A stretch of 14,286 nucleotides of DNA from Spirochaetota bacterium (lineage in GTDB: Bacteria > Spirochaetota > B62-G9 > DRHN01), in NCBI GenBank assembly GCA_023136305.1, contig JAGLSF010000020.1, forward strand, positions 1 to 14,286. The letters are read 5' to 3'. This document shows positions 12,273 to 14,286 of this stretch, piece after piece. Within the stretch, counting starts at the first letter, position 1, and each line of letters opens with the position of its first letter. The translations under genes were made by a program, and so were the position numbers. Under the pieces are notes generated by a model, which saw only the letters and a program-made list of their open reading frames with translations, did no database searches and was not told the DNA's origin.

Positions 12273-13574
12273 TTACACACCCGCACCGTCTGTTTCCAGC
12301 TCCTTGGCTATGGCCATGGCAGCGATGGTACCGTCAGCAACGGCCGTGGTGATCTGGCGATACTTCTTGCTACGAATGTCGCCAACCACGAACACATCGG
12401 GGATGCTCGAGTGCATGTCATCATCTGTTTCCACATAGCCCCACTGGTCCAGGCTGAAGTCACCGTTAAAGAGCTCCAGGTTTGGCTGTGTGCCGGCGAA
12501 GATGAACACGCCGTCACATTCGAGGGTCTTCATTTTACCGGTATTGAGCTCCTCAACCACAACCTTGTTAACAGAAGCGCCGTTCTTGACGAACTCGCGC
12601 GGCTCGTGCTCCCAGACGAAACTGACCTTGTCGTTGGCAAAAATCTTCTCCTGCAGCATGCTGTTGGCCTGCAGATGGTCGAATTGATGTACGATGGTGA
12701 TCTTCCGGGCGAATCTGCTGATGAAAAGCGACTCTTCAATGGCTGAGTTGCCGCCCCCGATCACGATCACGTCCCGGTCCTGGTAGTACTTGGCATCACA
12801 GGTAGCACAGTAGGAGATTCCCTTGCCCCTGTATTCCTTTTCACCTTTTACACCCAGTGGACGAGGAGAGGAGCCCGTGGCTATGATGATCTTATTTGCA
12901 GTTATGGTTTCATATTCGTCGACAACAATCTGCTTCTTCCGCAGGTCTGCACCGGTCACATCAACCGCCGGCCTGAACTTCACACCCGCTGCCTTCGCAT
13001 GCTCTGACATCTGATGCGAGAGCATGAAACCCTGTATGGGATCGACAAATCCCGGATAATTGGAAACCTGATGGGTGGTTGTCACCCAGCCCCCGGGCAG
13101 GGCAATATCAACGATTATCGTATCGAGCATGGCCTGTGCACTGTAAATACCTGCTGTGAGCCCTGCCGGCCCGCCGCCGACGATGAGTACATCGCATTCG
13201 GTGTGTACTGGTTTGATCCGGCTCTTAATTTCGGAGACCCGCTCATCGGGAATAAGTGCATCGAGGTTACGGATCAAATCGGCCCGCCTGATACCTCCAT
13301 TCAGTGTATCCCCCACCTGCTTTCCCCTGTCGTAGAAGAGAACGGTGGGCGAAGAAGTGACGCCCAGCATCTCGGCAAGATCACGGTTCTCCTGCCTGAA
13401 AATCTTGATGAACTTGATATCGTCCCCGTACAGTTCACTGAGAGCTTCATACTTGGATGCAAGTGCTTCACAGGGAGGACACTCCGTGGAATAGAAGTCC
13501 ACCACAACCCTATCAGCATTTATCACCTCTTCCTCAAATTGTGCAGCATTGATGTACATTATTTTCTCTGCCAT
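12273..13574 (-). CDS. Thioredoxin-thioredoxin reductase fusion with atypical nucleotide site
   Basis: A 433-residue flavoprotein of dithiol redox metabolism. Residues 1-110 are a thioredoxin domain with CPPC (32-35, in place of CGPC) and the cis-Pro loop SSPTV (P77). Residues 125-430 are a TrxB-type reductase: FAD-binding VGGGPAG (132-138), PGGWVTTTHQVSNYPGF (160-176), redox CATC (256-259), dinucleotide-binding GGGNSA (273-278), and the C-terminal FAD motif VVGDIR followed by RQITTAVADGTIAA. At the position of the NADPH-recognition HRRxxxR of standard TrxB this protein has HQFDHLQ (296-302), so all three arginines are replaced. It may thus use NADH or another donor. The ATG (13574) has AAGGA 7 nt upstream and overlaps the upstream radical SAM gene by 41 nt. 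An in-frame TTG lies one codon earlier. Confidence 0.93.
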   Translation of the reverse strand: MAEKIMYINAAQFEEEVINADRVVVDFYSTECPPCEALASKYEALSELYGDDIKFIKIFRQENRDLAEMLGVTSSPTVLFYDRGKQVGDTLNGGIRRADLIRNLDALIPDERVSEIKSRIKPVHTECDVLIVGGGPAGLTAGIYSAQAMLDTIIVDIALPGGWVTTTHQVSNYPGFVDPIQGFMLSHQMSEHAKAAGVKFRPAVDVTGADLRKKQIVVDEYETITANKIIIATGSSPRPLGVKGEKEYRGKGISYCATCDAKYYQDRDVIVIGGGNSAIEESLFISRFARKITIVHQFDHLQANSMLQEKIFANDKVSFVWEHEPREFVKNGASVNKVVVEELNTGKMKTLECDGVFIFAGTQPNLELFNGDFSLDQWGYVETDDDMHSSIPDVFVVGDIRSKKYRQITTAVADGTIAAMAIAKELETDGAGV

Positions 13575-14286
13575 CAAACAGTCCTTTCTCGAAATAGAGC
13601 GAAATCCCCATTTCCATTAGTTCCTTCTCGGGTCTGCAGTCGGGAGTGCGTATGTTCCCTGTTTTGTTTTTCGCTACCGAACCGCAGCCTCCGCCGCAGG
13701 CCAGCTGCAGGTTGCAGGAAGTGCATTCCAGGATGGAGGTCACGTCCCGTTCCTGCCAGGTTTGAATAATTTCTTCTTTCCTTGTCAGCTCAGGGTGGAA
13801 TGTGCCGAGACACTCATCCTGCTTCCCGACAGTTGCGGTGCAGGAGTAGATCCTTCCCGTGTAGTCGAAGGCCCACTCAGTTTTGCATGCAGGGCATGAA
13901 TCGAAGAGCGGCTCGGGGAGCTGACCTTTCTCGAATAAAAATTGCGAGAATGAAAAAGCCGGCTGGTGAAACTCGCACACCTCCGGGTGGGTCTGCACAA
14001 GCCTGTACAGTTTATCGTAAAATGCGACCCTGCTGAAAAGTTTCCCGCCGGCGACCTGACAGGCGTGGAGCTCATAGTTACGGCCGAGCTGTGTCTTGAA
14101 CCTGGGATTACCCGTCCACCCTCTCTCCGAGGCAAACCGTGCAAGCGCAGGAAGCTCATCAATATTATCAGCATCGAGTACAACCCTGAGATTTACCGTG
14201 TAGCCGCCCTCCAGCGACCTATCGATACCCTGCACGATTTTGCTGAAAGTTGCCTCTCCGTTCCTGAGCGGACGACGGGAATTGTG
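13534..14286 (-). CDS. Radical SAM/SPASM-domain enzyme (partial, N-terminus beyond right edge)
   Basis: The C-terminal 250 residues of a radical SAM protein; the frame is open through the right edge, so the CxxxCxxC cluster motif lies outside. The visible start HNSRRPLRNGEATFSKIVQG and VNLRVVLDADNIDELP are typical of the TIM-barrel half of sulfatase-maturase/peptide-modifying radical SAM enzymes. The SPASM region carries SCPACKTEWAFDYTGRIYSC, then CTSCNLQLACGGGCGSVA and PDC, enough cysteines to ligate two auxiliary iron-sulfur clusters. The stop (13534) lies 41 nt inside the thioredoxin reductase gene, so the two are co-transcribed and probably coupled. Substrate unknown: no short peptide-precursor gene or sulfatase is visible in the window. 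It could be an anSME-like maturase or a peptide-modifying enzyme. Confidence 0.88.
   Translation of the reverse strand, partial: HNSRRPLRNGEATFSKIVQGIDRSLEGGYTVNLRVVLDADNIDELPALARFASERGWTGNPRFKTQLGRNYELHACQVAGGKLFSRVAFYDKLYRLVQTHPEVCEFHQPAFSFSQFLFEKGQLPEPLFDSCPACKTEWAFDYTGRIYSCTATVGKQDECLGTFHPELTRKEEIIQTWQERDVTSILECTSCNLQLACGGGCGSVAKNKTGNIRTPDCRPEKELMEMGISLYFEKGLFDGRENNVHQCCTI

Noticed and set aside
13014..13769. Plus-strand open frame of 251 codons opposite thioredoxin reductase and the radical SAM gene
   Set aside because: It overlaps two well-supported minus-strand genes and shows no domain; its cysteines mirror the opposite strand by chance.

Overview
The window looks like chromosomal DNA of a Gram-negative bacterium of moderate GC. 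The evidence is a Yej-type periplasmic peptide-import system, lipoprotein signal peptidase, several Sec signal peptides and closely packed operons. A radical SAM/SPASM enzyme beside a thioredoxin-thioredoxin reductase fusion, and a LolD-like ABC pair beside YggS and MtnP, would fit an anaerobic Desulfobacterota-like (former deltaproteobacterial) organism. That placement is inference only; no rRNA or other phylogenetic marker is present.

Layout. (1) Positions 1-3447, minus strand: an M15 D-alanyl-D-alanine carboxypeptidase-like gene, then yejA (binding protein), then yejB (permease, cut by the left edge). A credible sigma70 promoter and a small inverted repeat precede yejA. (2) 3448-5200, plus strand: pgi (glucose-6-phosphate isomerase) with its own promoter region. 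A 14-bp tandem duplication runs across its stop codon and two adjacent palindromes follow. (3) 5350-5781: a small zinc-ribbon-like gene on minus and tRNA-Val(CAC) on plus, fired from back-to-back promoters. (4) 5818-9226, plus strand: a tightly coupled series. It holds a compact FtsX-type permease, its ATPase, a 77-residue Cys-containing protein, yggS, a DUF167 protein and mtnP. (5) 9281-11384, plus strand: a secreted/membrane hypothetical protein, then lspA and rluD, which overlap; strong hairpins precede lspA and follow rluD. (6) 11560-12266, minus strand: decayed remnants of a catabolic operon, namely the C-terminal end of an FGGY sugar kinase and an internally deleted creatininase-family gene. 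(7) 12273-14286, minus strand: a radical SAM/SPASM enzyme (cut by the right edge) overlapping an N-terminal thioredoxin-TrxB fusion.

How the genes may work together. The M15 peptidase and YejAB suggest uptake or recycling of cell-wall peptides. YggS, MtnP, LspA, RluD, Pgi and tRNA-Val are housekeeping functions (PLP homeostasis, methylthioadenosine salvage, lipoprotein maturation, rRNA modification, sugar metabolism, translation). The least ordinary parts are three. The thioredoxin reductase fusion has lost all three arginines normally used to recognise NADPH and is co-encoded with a SPASM enzyme. The ABC/FtsX pair has almost no periplasmic domain and carries a small Cys protein in its operon. 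The small zinc-ribbon gene has a promoter containing two 9-bp boxes one helical turn apart.
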